From Miscanthus floridulus (lineage: Eukaryota; Streptophyta; Magnoliopsida; Poales; Poaceae): a DNA stretch of 64,000 bases. The DNA lies in contig NC_089581.1 of assembly GCF_019320115.1 (NCBI RefSeq), forward strand, positions 14,127,925 to 14,191,924. The letters run 5' to 3'. The position numbers and the translations under genes are program-made. Shown piece after piece: positions 11,598-22,350 of the stretch. The notes under the pieces were generated by a model. It saw only the letters and a list, made by a program, of their open reading frames with translations, was not told the DNA's origin and searched no databases. Numbering within the stretch: position 1 is the first letter of the stretch; every line of letters begins with the position of its first letter.

Positions 11598-12444
11598 AGG
11601 TTTCTTTTCACCATCGTGGTGTGGTAGCCCAAAATTCAGCAACTCGCTTCTCCGCCTGGTGCAGTATCGTCGTGATCGCGAGAAGCAGCAGTAGTGGTCT
11701 ACCGTATTGTTTACCACCATATATAAGTAGCAAATCTGCAGTGTGTATATTTTGTTCACCGTTTCCGCTGGTCGGTCGCATGAGTACTTTACGCATGTAA
11801 TCTAATATATGTGCAGCATCGAATATTCCATTTCCATGACCATAACACGTGCCGGTTTGTGGTAGTTTCGAGTCTCACATAATACGTACACATTCATATC
11901 ACAGTGGCCTTATCCTTTGCATCAAGTTTCTTTTCTACAGAATACAGCTTTGTAGTCGTTTCCCTTTATGCATCAAATTCCATATCTTTGTTGGTCGTTC
12001 CAAATTACGCAGGTGCATATGTAACAACAATAGAGAGGAATGCATCCGATTTAATTGCGATGTTCTGATGTCTCCTAGGCGCCTTTTACTACAAAAATGC
12101 AGATAACTGAAAACCAGAGGACGATACCATTCTGTCGGATAAATTAATAAAGATGGTCTTAAAAAAGAATGATCTTTCTGCCATCGGTCATGTACAACCG
12201 TTTCGCCACCATAAATTGAGGTGTTTACCATCCCAGGTCATAGCTGACACGAATGCCTACCGAACCCAACCCAACCCGCCCCCACCCCCCCAAAAAAAGC
12301 GTCACATCTAAGTATTTAACACAAGCTAAAGCCACTTCTAAGAACGGTAATAAACATCCTCTGAACTCTGTACCTTGACACTACAGATTAAAAGGAGGAT
12401 GCCACTAAGGCATGTGTAAAAAAGAGACTGAGTTGGGATGGCTA
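11598..12444. other. Convergent 3' untranslated regions of two host genes
   Basis: The stop codons of the MADS-box gene (11597, + strand) and the J-domain gene (12445, - strand) face each other 847 bases apart. An AATAAA at 12146-12151 could be a polyadenylation signal for the MADS-box gene, but others are possible. A C/A-rich low-complexity run lies near 12265-12300. No further coding region is seen. Confidence 0.5.
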
Positions 12445-15400
12445 TTAGGATAACCGAGGTAGCTTCTCCTTCAGCCGCGAAATGAACTTAAATGTCTCCT
12501 CTGCTCTTACTTGTTGATAAATATCATTTCTTGATACCCTGTCCGGATGGAATTTCAGAAGAGCTTGCTTGAAGGCTTTAACCTGAAAAGGATAAGTAAT
12601 CTCATCAAATTAACTATTATGTTACAGATATTCCTAAATCTCTTCTATGTCCCGAGCAGAAAGCTTATATATTAGTCTCTGGGAAAAAAATGAGCTCCCT
12701 GAATAAGAACACAGGTTTATGAAATAAAGGTAGCTACTGATCTTCACTTATACAGAGTTATTGCCTTATTGGCTTAGTCTCACTCCCTCTGTTCCAAATT
12801 ATATGCTTTTTGGCTTTTCCAGATACATAGATTTTACTTTTTTTTTTACAAGTCATAAGGACCTATAGTTATGGGATGAAGGGAGTACCGAAGTACTGTC
12901 ATTACCCTTATCTGTTCTATTTTTCTTAAAGACTACTTGCAGAATCTAGTCCTGCGAAGTTGATATACAGTTGCTGTATATGTACATATTCATCTGCCTG
13001 CAATTGCAGAAGCTACCCATAGCTGTTCATAAAACTCACACACTTGGGGTTTTACTTTTATATGGTTAAAAGAGACAAGGGCCAACAGTGTTTGTACTAG
13101 GCAAAACGTACACAAACAATATGACAAAAAAGAAGCTAGCAGCAATTTTTTTTTTTTACTTTTTATGGTTAAAAGAGACAAGGACCAACAGTGCTTGTAC
13201 TAGGCAAAACATACACAATCAATATGACAAAAAAGAAGCTAGCAGCAAATAATTTTTCTTATAACCAGCAAGTGATGGGTTGAGTGTATCCATAAGAACA
13301 GGGCATACCTCACCACCTTCAACAGAGATGCCTAGCGCATGCAATATTGAAGTCATATCCCAATGTCTCCTTTCCAAATCTTCCAGTTCCTTTCTGACTA
13401 CACCCCGATACTGCTCCTTAAGCTGTATAGCTTCTTCATTCTACAGGAAGAAAGAAAAGTTAAGTGCCATAAATGCCAAAGAAATATGAAGATTTACAAT
13501 GAATTCTACTAGCATAACACTGGATACTGGTAGAACGAGAGACCTTTCTCTGTGATTCACGGACTTCTTGCAATCTTTGCTTTTGTCTCTTCTCCATGTC
13601 AAGAGAGCGTTGAGCTTCAGCTTTCTTTCTCTTTCGCAATTTCTTTGCTTCCTCAGCCTACACAATGTTTTTCAACAAACAAACATCATGAGTTGTGACA
13701 GATCCAAACAAATTAGTTGTCGGGGACCAATACTAGGGTACCGAAGAGGAGCTAATGGTCATCAACATTGATTCATCCGAGCAGTCAAGAGCGCGACTAC
13801 AGCTCCAACCGACCCCCAGATGCGCAGGCTCCGTCTCGCCCGACCTCTGGGGGCGGGCTCCGCCTCGCCCGACCTCTGGGTCGGGGCCCCCGCCTCACTC
13901 GACCTCTGGGTCGAGGGCTCCGTTTCGCCCGACCCCTCAGGCGCAGCTCCTGACGGAAGCCCGTACCGCCGCCAACCACTACGGGCCAGAAAGTACAATC
14001 CCAGGTCAAACTTCTGGCATCGTGCAGGGAACAGGCACATCTCAACATGACCCGTGCCCGCGACATGTCACTCCAGGGAACTCACATCACCAACAGTGAC
14101 AGACGCGTGGTCACTATGCCGCCTACTCCCTGTACGGCCGCTGACCAGCACGCTGGTTCGCCACGTCGCCCGCCGGGACGGCATGGGACGTCACGACCCG
14201 CTGACAACGTCGGGGCGTGGCATCAGCGGCGAACAGGCGCCCGGCGTGGAGCCGTCCCTGTCACCATCTACAGTGTCGGCGGGACCCGCATAAAGGAGAA
14301 GAAAGGCTCGGCGGTCCTGGAAGCCTTCCTCTCCTTGGCTCTTCTCCCTCTCTCTCTGTAACCTGCTCTTCCCCTTCGTCTATAAAAGGGGAAGCAGGAC
14401 ACCCCAGGAGAGAGGACAACGGTTCACCACTCTACACGGCTGTAGACATCAAAACACACGCCCTAACACGCCTTAGGAGCACACACACATCAGAGACTTG
14501 GGACATGCCCTCTCTCGCTCGTTTGTAACCCCTACTACAAACTTTCAGTACTAGTAACTCGAGCAGCAGCGACGAACTAGACGTAGGGACTTTCTGCCCG
14601 AACCAGTATAAACCTCGTGTCATCTAAGCGCACCATCCGAGCCAGCCGCGCAATACTAGAAATTTACTAGTTTGTAACTCGAAACACCGACATTACTAGT
14701 CTTAGTCTGATAGCTACTTTGATTATCACTCCCTTCGTCCAAAATAAACCAATTCCTAGAATCACCCTAAGTCAAACTACCTCAAATTTGACCAACTTTA
14801 TAGGAAAGGGGAACAATACCATTGACACCAAATAAGCAAATTATGAAAATATATTTCATATATCTAGCGATACTAATTTGCTGTCATAAATATTGGAGCT
14901 CTTTTTCCTATAAATTTGGTCAAACTTAAAATAGTTTGACTTAGGACAACTCTAGTTGATTTAAATTGATTTAACTTGGAACGGAGGGAGCATCTTTTTT
15001 ATTAAAAAATAAGTCTAAACTTAGGCAGGCATTAGCCTGCCAGAACTGAAATCACATTGAATACAGAATGCTGGATGCTATGTTCCCAAATTATGCATGG
15101 CATCACATATTTCTAGTATATAGTTTAACATCAATTCAAAGTAGCAAAATACTGTACCTGTATTTGTAATTGCTGCTGTCTGGATGCCCACTCCTCCTCT
15201 GCTGCCCGCTTGTACTCAACAGATTCTTTGTGTTTTTCACGTTCACCAATCACTGACACAAATCGCCCTAAGTCCTCGGGATCTTGAAGCAAATCCTTAC
15301 CCCTGACAGGACCATTATCTTGAGCAGAATAAATATTTGTGTTATAGGAAGCTTCAGGTGGTGACTGATCCTTTTGTGAATATACATCTTCAGGTATTTT

Positions 15401-16429
15401 CTCATCAATCTTTTCAGGAGTACTGACAGAAATTGGAGGACTTCCATCTTTCCTGTCCGTTGACGAGATCCCAGAAAAAACCCTATTTGCAGAGGCAAAG
15501 TTATAGGCAGAGTTTTCATCTGGCCGAGGCGATTGAACCCCTTCTGAAGCTTTTTCAGAACCAACCACTGAACATTCCTTGACATTTGGCACTGAAGACT
15601 GGTCATGGTCATCCTTTGACCTGCCGGTATTATTTTGCACATCTTCGGCATTTGGCACAGAAGGACCATTGACACCCTTTGCATTGCCAGCACTACTTGG
15701 AGCATGCCCAGGGCCTTCCTTTGTACCGCCACAACTATTTTGAGAGTCATACTTGCTTGCAGCACTGTAAAACCAAGACATACTCTCATCTGGATGGCGT
15801 TCGGCACCAAAGAGATGCTCAGAGTTTTTACCTGGCTGTGTCTCCACCCCAGCACATGATGTGAATGCAGTAGCCCCAGCATCCTTACACTCATGGACAT
15901 CATGAGGCGGCTTTTTTCTGGAAGCAGCCGTCTCCCACATCTTACGGGCTGTACCAGTGTCATCGAGAATCTCACAATCAGAGCTGCCATCATCAGTGTC
16001 AGAGTCCCATCCTCCGGTAAGATCGCTCTCAGAGCTGTCGGACATGGAATCCAACCCATATCTGTTCCCTGGAGAACCCCGACCCGGTGTCGTCGCTGCT
16101 GGAGACCCAGAAGCACGGGACATGCTGGGACCTGCTTTATCGCCTCCTGTACCATCTTTGTCGTCTTCATCATCATCTATGTTGATCACGTTACTGGAGG
16201 AGCGGTTCCCTTTCCTGGCTTGAGACCCAGGTCCCGCCGCAGAAGCTGATACTCCAGCAGCTGCGCCGTCGATTATGAGAACCTCCGAGTCGGAGGTATC
16301 GTCAGTATCATCGTCCTCATCGCTGAGCACCACGGTGCGAGGCGCGGACTTCTGCGCGGGGAAGACCCGCGTCCACCGCGTCCGGCTGAGCCCGTTTTGA
16401 GGGGTGAAGCGGAACCGCCCCCACGACAT
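12445..16429 (-). CDS. J-domain protein with long acidic N-terminus
   Basis: Four coding exons on the minus strand: 16429-15158, 13657-13544, 13440-13309 and 12582-12445 (1272, 114, 132 and 138 bases). All have GT/AG borders and phase-0 joins, giving about 551 residues. The first exon begins MSWGRFRFTP; a GTG nine bases upstream is in frame, but ATG at 16429 is the natural start. Residues about 35-165 hold Asp/Ser/Glu-rich runs such as SDEDDDTDDTSDSE, predicted disordered. A charged coiled coil follows (AEEAKKLRKRKKAEAQR on). The C-terminus is an auxilin-like J domain with ILHALGISVEGGE and the HPD motif in LLKFHPDRVS, which in the family stimulates Hsp70 ATPase. The HPD tripeptide is intact, so co-chaperone activity is plausible; client and cellular location are unknown. 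Introns are loaded with transposons (solo LTR in the first, Stowaway-like in the first and third), yet the coding exons show no damage. Confidence 0.88.
12781..12887. mobile_element. Stowaway-like MITE remnant, J-gene intron 3
   Basis: Starts CACTCCCTCTGTTCC and ends GGGATGAAGGGAGTA, an imperfect CTCCCT/AGGGAG inverted pair about 107 bases apart. The TA duplication survives only on the right. The interior is AT-rich and non-coding. Confidence 0.5.
13050..13248. repeat. Tandem duplication of about 95 bp in J-gene intron 3... upstream part of exon 3 flank
   Basis: Two direct copies (about 13050-13145 and 13154-13248), both running from a TTTTACTTTT start through GGTTAAAAGAGACAAGG to AAGAAGCTAGCAGCAA. 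They differ at a few positions and are separated by a short T run. They lie in the last intron of the J-domain gene (12583-13308), just beyond the exon at 13309-13440. A local slippage or unequal-crossover duplication is the simplest reading; no coding role. Confidence 0.85.
13829..13947 (+). repeat. Four ~30-bp GC-rich tandem repeats inside the solo LTR
   Basis: Four imperfect units start near 13829, 13858, 13888 and 13918, each built around CGCCCGACCTCTGGG preceded by CTCCGCCT-like bases. Repeated units in U3 are common in LTR retrotransposons and may bind regulators; here that is only a possibility. Confidence 0.75.
14381..14388 (+). promoter_or_regulatory. TATA box of the solo LTR
   Basis: CTATAAAAGGGG lies about 650 bases into the LTR, the expected place for its core promoter. 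It would transcribe toward exon 1 of the J-domain gene in antisense. Activity is not shown by the sequence. Confidence 0.5.
14729..14990. mobile_element. Stowaway-like MITE, J-gene intron 1
   Basis: Starts CTCCCTTCGTCCAAAATAAACC and ends TTAACTTGGAACGGAGGGAG. The ends are imperfect inverted repeats, and longer complementary stretches (AGTCAAACTACCTC / GAC and GTCAAACTT words) continue inward. AT-rich, about 262 bases, non-coding. No clean TA duplication is visible. Confidence 0.6.
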
Positions 16430-16518
16430 GGCTAGCACGGCCCGGAGACGATCGCCGCTGCAGGCTGGCGGCTATAGCATGCCGACACCCGCGACAACCT
16501 CAGGGTTCCACGGCGATC

Positions 16519-16635
16519 CTGCAGGGAAAACGGCAAGCTTGTAGATTCAATCGAACGCGATGACGGAAATGCGCAATCAGGAACCCTAATTCGCAGGAAT
16601 GGGCGTGGGACGGCGTTGAAACAGAGGGGACTTAC
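16519..16635 (-). other. Probable 5' UTR intron of the J-domain gene
   Basis: On the minus strand a good donor (CCACG/GTAAG at 16636/16635) and an acceptor (TTTTCCCTGCAG/GATC at 16519/16518) delimit 117 bases upstream of the ATG at 16429. The upstream untranslated exon would extend to roughly 16950. This is based only on splice consensus and position; the transcription start is not defined. Confidence 0.5.
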
Positions 16636-16949
16636 CGTGGTAGCGACGCCGGCGGTGAGATTCGGGGAGGGATTGAATCTGGAACCCAAGAAACCGAGGC
16701 GGGCTCCCCGCCGCCTGCTCGATTTGGGAAAGAGGGAGGAGGAGTTCGGAGTTGGTGGGGCGTGGACGCGAGGCGACGCGACCAAGCCGAGGAGGCGGTG
16801 GAGAGCAAGGAAGGGGATCGATGGAGCACGAGCCGCAGGATGGAAAATCCGCCTCTTTTTTTGATTTGGGACTTGGGATTTGGACTTTTGGTGATCGAGC
16901 CGTTTCAACTTTCTAGTAGCAGTACTTGCGAGAGCAGCGGGGGAGGAAG

Positions 16950-18706
16950 GCGGGACTGCGGGGGAGACGGAAAGGTTGCCATTGCCCAAGCCGCGCGGCG
17001 AAATCCAGCACGGCTCTTCCTCGAATTTTCCCCACTCCGCACGCGAGCGGTTTCGTCGCCTCCGCGCCCGCGTGCGGCCGGGTGGGGTGGTGTGGTGTGG
17101 TGTGTGTGCCCGCTGGGCCGCGGAGCACGGTCGCCTGTCTGGCTACCTGTGAAGCGGATGGGCTGGGCCTGGGCTCATGCGGTCACGCCTGTGGACGTCA
17201 GTTTCACGCACAGTTGCACAGCAAGTTACGCGATGTGGTTTCTCAAAAAAAAAAAAAAAAACAGTTACGCGAAATTCCCGCCCAAAAAGAAAGTTACGCG
17301 AACGGCGAACGTCTAGTATCTAGACGTGATGCTGTGATGTTAGGTTACATTTAATATGTTTTTAAACTATATTTTATATTAATTAGATGTAAATTATTTT
17401 AACTCGTAGAAGCAAGGAGCATGACTTTAAGTCATACAGGACATGGAGAGCCTAACGGTAAGTATAAGGTTATCATGTCATATTTGGATTAGATTTATTG
17501 ACATGTAGAGGATGAACTAGAGGTGACATGTCGTTCTTTAATAATTAAACTAGAAGGATTTTTCACATGTCGCTGCGGGGCGAGTGCATGAGACGCCGGG
17601 TGAGCGCCGGGCAAAGCAAAGCGGGTTGACGCTCATCCTGCCGGGTAGAATCTTATGTCGTCCTGCTAGGTAGAGTCGTACTTCCGTATTTTTTAGTTGT
17701 ATATAGATATAGAAGATTACACTATGACATCAATGACTTAATTTTTTGGATCCACCTGATCTCTGAAACATTTTAAATGAATCTGTAAGACATCCTTCTA
17801 ATCTATACAAAAGAATTCGCTTCCTTTTCTAATGACCATGCATGAGCAACTGCATCTTTTATTAGAAATGATGAAGTAAGTTTACTGATTACTCTATCAT
17901 TTCCAAATTATAGTTCGTTTTGGTTTTGCCCTAGTAATTTTCTTTTAAAAAACAAGTTTATAGAAAAAATGACCAACACCTCCGACATATATAAAAGCTT
18001 GAGAAGTTTGATTTTAGAGTAAAGTCAAAGCGAATTATAATCTGTAACAGGATGCTAGGGTTAATAAAGTTTGTGACATCGTCTGTAACAAGTTGGTACA
18101 CGCAAACATTATACATAAGAACTAGTCATAAATAAGAAAAAAAAAGAAATTGACCCGGTGTACCTGGTCATTTTCTAAGACCACCTATCATTCACCGACG
18201 GACAAAAAAAAATACCAATGCGATGCGAATGACATTATGACGGTCGTCGAGTTTCTTCTTTCGAAAAGAAATAGCCATCAAACTAAAGGAACCCTTGTCA
18301 TCCTATCCAAAACCATATTACCAAGCCTTTTAGAGTGCTTAAGCAGGCCACAGCGAGACGTAGGGCCCACACATTGATCTTGTGCCAATCTTCGCAAAGT
18401 AGCTTCACTTCACTTTGAATCTTATTTCCAACAAATTTCCAGTCAATTTTGCTTAATTTTTTTATGCAGGGCCCACGACTGATAGTTTTTCAAACAGCCG
18501 GTCACTTTTTTTTTTATCGATTTGACCATTTAGATCATGTTTAAACCGTCATAATTTTGTATTATACCACTAGAATATACATATTTATATATGTAAAGTC
18601 AAATATACTAGAAAGTATTTTAGTTTTAGCAAAAGACAAATTCAAAATAAATTTATTCTAGCAATATGTGAAAAAGTATGTACATGTACTACAGCAAATA
18701 GTTTTT
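16950..18706. other. Intergenic sequence upstream of the J-domain gene
   Basis: The promoter region of the J-domain gene should lie in 16950-17300, which is GC-rich and then ends in a 17-base A run near 17245-17262 flanked by a short direct repeat, AGTTACGCGA. From 17340 to 18706 the sequence is AT-rich. I see no coding exons, RNA genes or clear element ends. Confidence 0.45.
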
Positions 18707-21028
18707 CACTACTACATTCAGACCTATCACAAGCAGTTCATAAAGCCCATCACTAGCTTTTTCGGTCTCGGCAGTAAGCTGTCAGTGATGATGATATTCT
18801 CATCATAGGTGGTTTGCAACTGGCGGTGATATTAGCTTATCACAGTCGGTTCGTATTACCAGGCGACGGTGATTTTAATTTTCAAAATTTCCAAAAACGG
18901 CCTAAAAATAGCAAAAAATTTATTTAGACCTTTATCATTTGCTTCTCTAACCACTCCACCCCTAAGTCACTTGTGTCTATATAGCATATTCATTTTTCTA
19001 GTATTCACTTTTTAGGATTTAAAATGAATATTTAGAACCCTAAACGGTATAGTTGTCCATGCAGCCCGAGGCACGACGGCACGGCACGAAACCCGCTTTT
19101 TTAGCCCGACATGAGCACGGCACGGCCCGGTGACATGCGGGCCCGGGCTGGCCCGGCCTGAGGCAGTAGGTCGTGCCTGGGCCGCTGCTTAGGCCCGTGA
19201 GCTGGCATGGCACGGCCCGGCCTGAGTCAGCCGGCCCGGCAGCGGCCCGGCCACCCCCTCCCCCTCCTCACTCCTCATCCCCTCCCTACGGCCCAGCGCG
19301 GTCGGCCCAACGTCCCCGCCTCCCCCTCCTCATAAGGCCGGAAGGCCCCGCGGCTCGCGCAGCCGTAGCCCCACGCTGGCATGCGCACGCTTCCACCCCG
19401 GTCGAACCCTAACTCCCTTCCGGCCTTCCCCTCCCCCTCCCCGCCGCCACCTCCCGTAATCCCGTTCCCCGCACCGCACGGCGTGGACGCGGCTTTCTCC
19501 TTCCCTGCCGTTCACCTGCTTCTCCGCCCTACAGTCGCACGCCTCCTCCTCACGCACAAGCTACAGAACGCCATGGCGGCCATCCGTGACTTGCCTTGGG
19601 CTCCTCTCCTCCCGTCCCTCCACGAGGCCGCGGCATCGTGCCTTGGGTGCGAGCGCGGCGTGCTCGAGCTCCGCCCCGCCGGCCGTCGACGCCTCGAGCT
19701 CCTGTTTCCCCGTGGCTCGCCGAATCCCACCTCCACTCCAACCCGCCTTCACCGACGGTGGCCACCTCCTCCTCACCGTCACACGCTGATGCTCCTCCAC
19801 ATGCCTCCTCTGCACGGATTCAGCCTCATTCTCCGCAGATTTGGCCTCCTCATTGGTCATCCTCCATGGATCCGACCTCCTCATCGCTCATCCTCCGCGG
19901 ATGGAGAGGTTGCGTCGTCCATGGCCTTCCAAAGCAACGACGGTAGCCTAGCGCCCTGGCCTCCCCCTCTCTCTATCGATGTAGTGGGCCTTGGGCCTTG
20001 GGCCGGCCCGGCACGAAAAATGGCCCAGCAGGCCGTGCCTGGGCCGTCGGCCAGGCACGAAGCCCATGGCGGCACGGCCCGCAGGGCACGTCGTGCCTTG
20101 TTGGCCCGACCCCCATCGGGCCGTGCCGGGCCGGGCTGGGCCGGCCCGTTGGACATCTATACTAAACGGTTTCAGATAAAAAAAGTCATAAACTATATAT
20201 TTGTTGTTCTGATTGAGATCTACAACTTTGATTTTGGTTGTTTCGCCATCTGAGGTCGTTTAATAAATTTGAATTTCAAAACGTCAAAACTTCAGCCAGA
20301 CTTTTGGGACCTTAAATGATTTCAAATAAAAAACTCATCATCTACAAAGTTGTTGTTCTCATCGAGATCTATAACTTTGGTTTTGGTCGATTTTCCATCC
20401 AAGGTTGTTTCAAGAATTTAGTTTTTAAAATTTTAAAACTTCGGATACAAATTTGAGACTATAAATGATTTTTAATGAAATAGTTGTCAACTAAAAAATT
20501 GTATATCTCATTGAGATCTACAACTTTGGTTTTGGTCATTTTTCCATTTAAGGTCGTTTATACAATCCAAAAATTTAAATTTCAAAATTTGAGTGCTTCA
20601 AACAGAATTCTAGGACCATAAATGGTTTTAAATGAAAAAGTCATCAACTACAGAGTTGTCAATCTCGTCGAGGTCTACAACTTTTATATAAAGTTTGTTT
20701 TCATCTGACTTTATTTGAAAAAGTTATGAATTTATTTATACTGTAGCATGGTTATCACCGCCGTATCATACAACAAGCTGGCGATGAAAATGTCTTCACC
20801 GCTGGTTCATATAGCGAGGCGGCAGTGATGAGAAGCACATTATCACCGCTGGTTGGTGGTGCAAAGCCGTTATGATGATGGACTATCACCGCTGGTTGGT
20901 AAGACGAAACGACGGTGATAGTTATCAACCCGCACGTTCTTACGAACCGTTGGTGATAGCTATTACCAACGGTTTTAATAATACCGACGATGATAAAGGT
21001 GTTGGGGATAGGTCAATCTGTTGCAGTG
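18707..21028. mobile_element. Non-autonomous CACTA transposon
   Basis: Begins CACTACTACATTCAGACC and ends CTGTTGCAGTG, flanked by a 3-bp duplication ttt (18704-18706, 21029-21031). Subterminal regions (18730-18880 and 20740-21000) carry many copies of TATCACCGCTGGTTGG-like and GGCGGTGAT words in both orientations, which act as transposase-binding repeats in this superfamily. The interior right part (20170-20720) is a series of diverged ~130-bp repeats containing GATCTACAACTTTGGTTTTGG. No transposase is encoded. A hAT-like element is inserted at 19048-20161. Confidence 0.85.
19048..20161. mobile_element. GC-rich non-autonomous hAT-like element nested in the CACTA
   Basis: The ends are TATAGTTGTCC (19048-19058) and GGACATCTATA (20151-20161), inverted repeats with one mismatch. 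The element is flanked by a perfect 8-bp duplication ctaaacgg (19040-19047 and 20162-20169), diagnostic of hAT insertion. The subterminal parts are made of GGCCCGG/GGCACGG words. The centre (about 19380-19960) is GC-rich with several overlapping open frames in different phases, none recognised. It might be a captured gene fragment, but the frames are also what such base composition gives by chance. No transposase. Confidence 0.88.
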
Positions 21029-21031
21029 TTT

Positions 21032-22007
21032 TAAGGAAAAATAAGTCCCACTCTGTGTTATATATTCATGATGTTAATTAGCTTGGTACCAATGTGGTAG
21101 ATATAATCCTTCTTTACTAACTATGAATTGAACAGCCATTTAAGTTGGTTAATGACTCTGTTTTTTTCAAACGTGTTCAACTCTAATATTATTATTATGT
21201 TTAATCATGGTGAGTTCAACGGTATGATGATCGGCATGGAGCTTCTTGTTACATTGAATGGACTCCGGATTGTAAGTGAAATGGTGTATTTTCGTATTTG
21301 TTTTTTCTCCTCCATTTATCTAATTTTAATAAATAAAATGGTGGAAAGAAAGTGAAAGAAAAAACGCTCTGTCCCACACAGGAACGGAGTAACCACTTCA
21401 ACTTGCATATCACGCTGATCAGTGAACAGCTGTGCTCTGTGCAGCGTCGCAGCAGGAGCATGACTCATAGAGTCATAGAATGTCAGTTACTCTACTAGTC
21501 ACTGACCAGCACGGCCAGCTTTGAACAGAACCCACTCGCCAGGGATGGGGTAAATTATGGTCGTAGTAGGCATTGGTGAGGCCTCGTGATGATGGTTCGT
21601 TCCTGATCCTGTACAAAGGCTTGTTCCTCCGGGCTACAACTCCGCTCCGCTCGGCCGCCGCCGCCGTCTCCGTCTCATCAGGTGAATCTGATATCTCAAT
21701 CACTATTCGCCTGTCACATCGCAATTCGCATCATCCGTCCACACCCTCTCATCTCAGTCAATCTCTCGTGTATGATGATGATCCGATTGGCAGCAACAGG
21801 CTGGTACCATGCAAGGTTTAACTTAATTTTCACCCGCTACCGATTACTCTAAGCGTATAACCAAAAGTAAACATAATAATGTAGATACGAATATGGTATG
21901 TAAATATTGAAGTCTCTTAAGATATGAAAGTGCAGATACAATTGCTTATCACGCCTCCGAGACTAGATCAAGAACCTAGACATGAGCCTAACTCTCAAGT
22001 TACCAAT
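21032..22007. other. Intergenic sequence, unrecognised
   Basis: Between the CACTA and a MITE. A moderately GC-rich island (about 21570-21820) contains a + strand open frame of 82 codons with a Ser/Ala-rich start; I recognise no family, and it has no clear splice or element context. It could be a host exon fragment or chance. Confidence 0.35.
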
Positions 22008-22146
22008 GGTCCCGTTCGCTGGTCTGAATCTTGACTGAAACTGACTGAAAAACACTGTTCCAGCTGAATTCTTGTGAGAGAAAAATACTGTTCTGGCTGA
22101 AAAAACAAGCTGAACAAGTCGAATATTGGGTAAGCCGAACGGGGCC
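22008..22146. mobile_element. Short MITE with GGTCCCGTTCG ends
   Basis: Begins GGTCCCGTTCGCT and ends AGCCGAACGGGGCC, an imperfect 13-14 bp inverted repeat. It encloses about 110 bases with repeated CTGAAAAA and AATACTGTTC words, a composition common in short grass MITEs. A convincing target duplication was not found, so the superfamily is left open. Confidence 0.6.
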
Positions 22147-22350
22147 ATTAGAGAGTTCTAGACTTATTACTCATAGTGTATCTTGATCTGAATGAGATGC
22201 CTTTCTAGAGGGGTCTGGGGGTCCTTTTATAGGGGGCGCCAGCCACCCTATGGGCCCATGAATCCATGGCATGGCTTAATCTCAACTCTCCATCCGAATT
22301 GACCTTAATAAACGGTGGAGATTGATCCTTAGAGGTGGTGGAACAATAAC

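Larger units (their letters stand above)
13728..14692 (+). mobile_element. Solo LTR, Tat/RIRE2-like, in J-gene intron 1
   Basis: This LTR begins TGTCGGGGACCAATACTAGG and ends CTCGAAACACCGACA, with no internal region on either side. The flanks ttagt (13723-13727) and ttact (14693-14697) are a 5-bp target duplication with one mismatch. A solo LTR is the product of recombination between the two LTRs of a full element. It is related to the LTR at 4000-4736 but longer (965 against 737 bases) because of a GC-rich repeat block. It lies in the intron between the J-gene exons at 15158 and 13657, in antisense to that gene. Confidence 0.88.

Noticed and set aside
12265..12300. C-rich then A-rich run resembling a processed tail
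   Set aside because: Low-complexity sequence only; no gene body ends there.
15268..16176. 302-codon minus-strand frame
   Set aside because: Shadow of J-gene exon 1 in another phase; Met/Leu-rich and without motifs.
16432..16989. 185-codon minus-strand frame upstream of the J-gene ATG
   Set aside because: It overlaps the probable 5' untranslated region and its intron; low-complexity Ser/Pro composition.
19381..20253. 290-codon + strand frame through the GC-rich element
   Set aside because: It crosses the right end of the hAT-like element into the CACTA and overlaps several other long frames in other phases, as high GC content gives by chance. A captured exon remains possible only for part of it.
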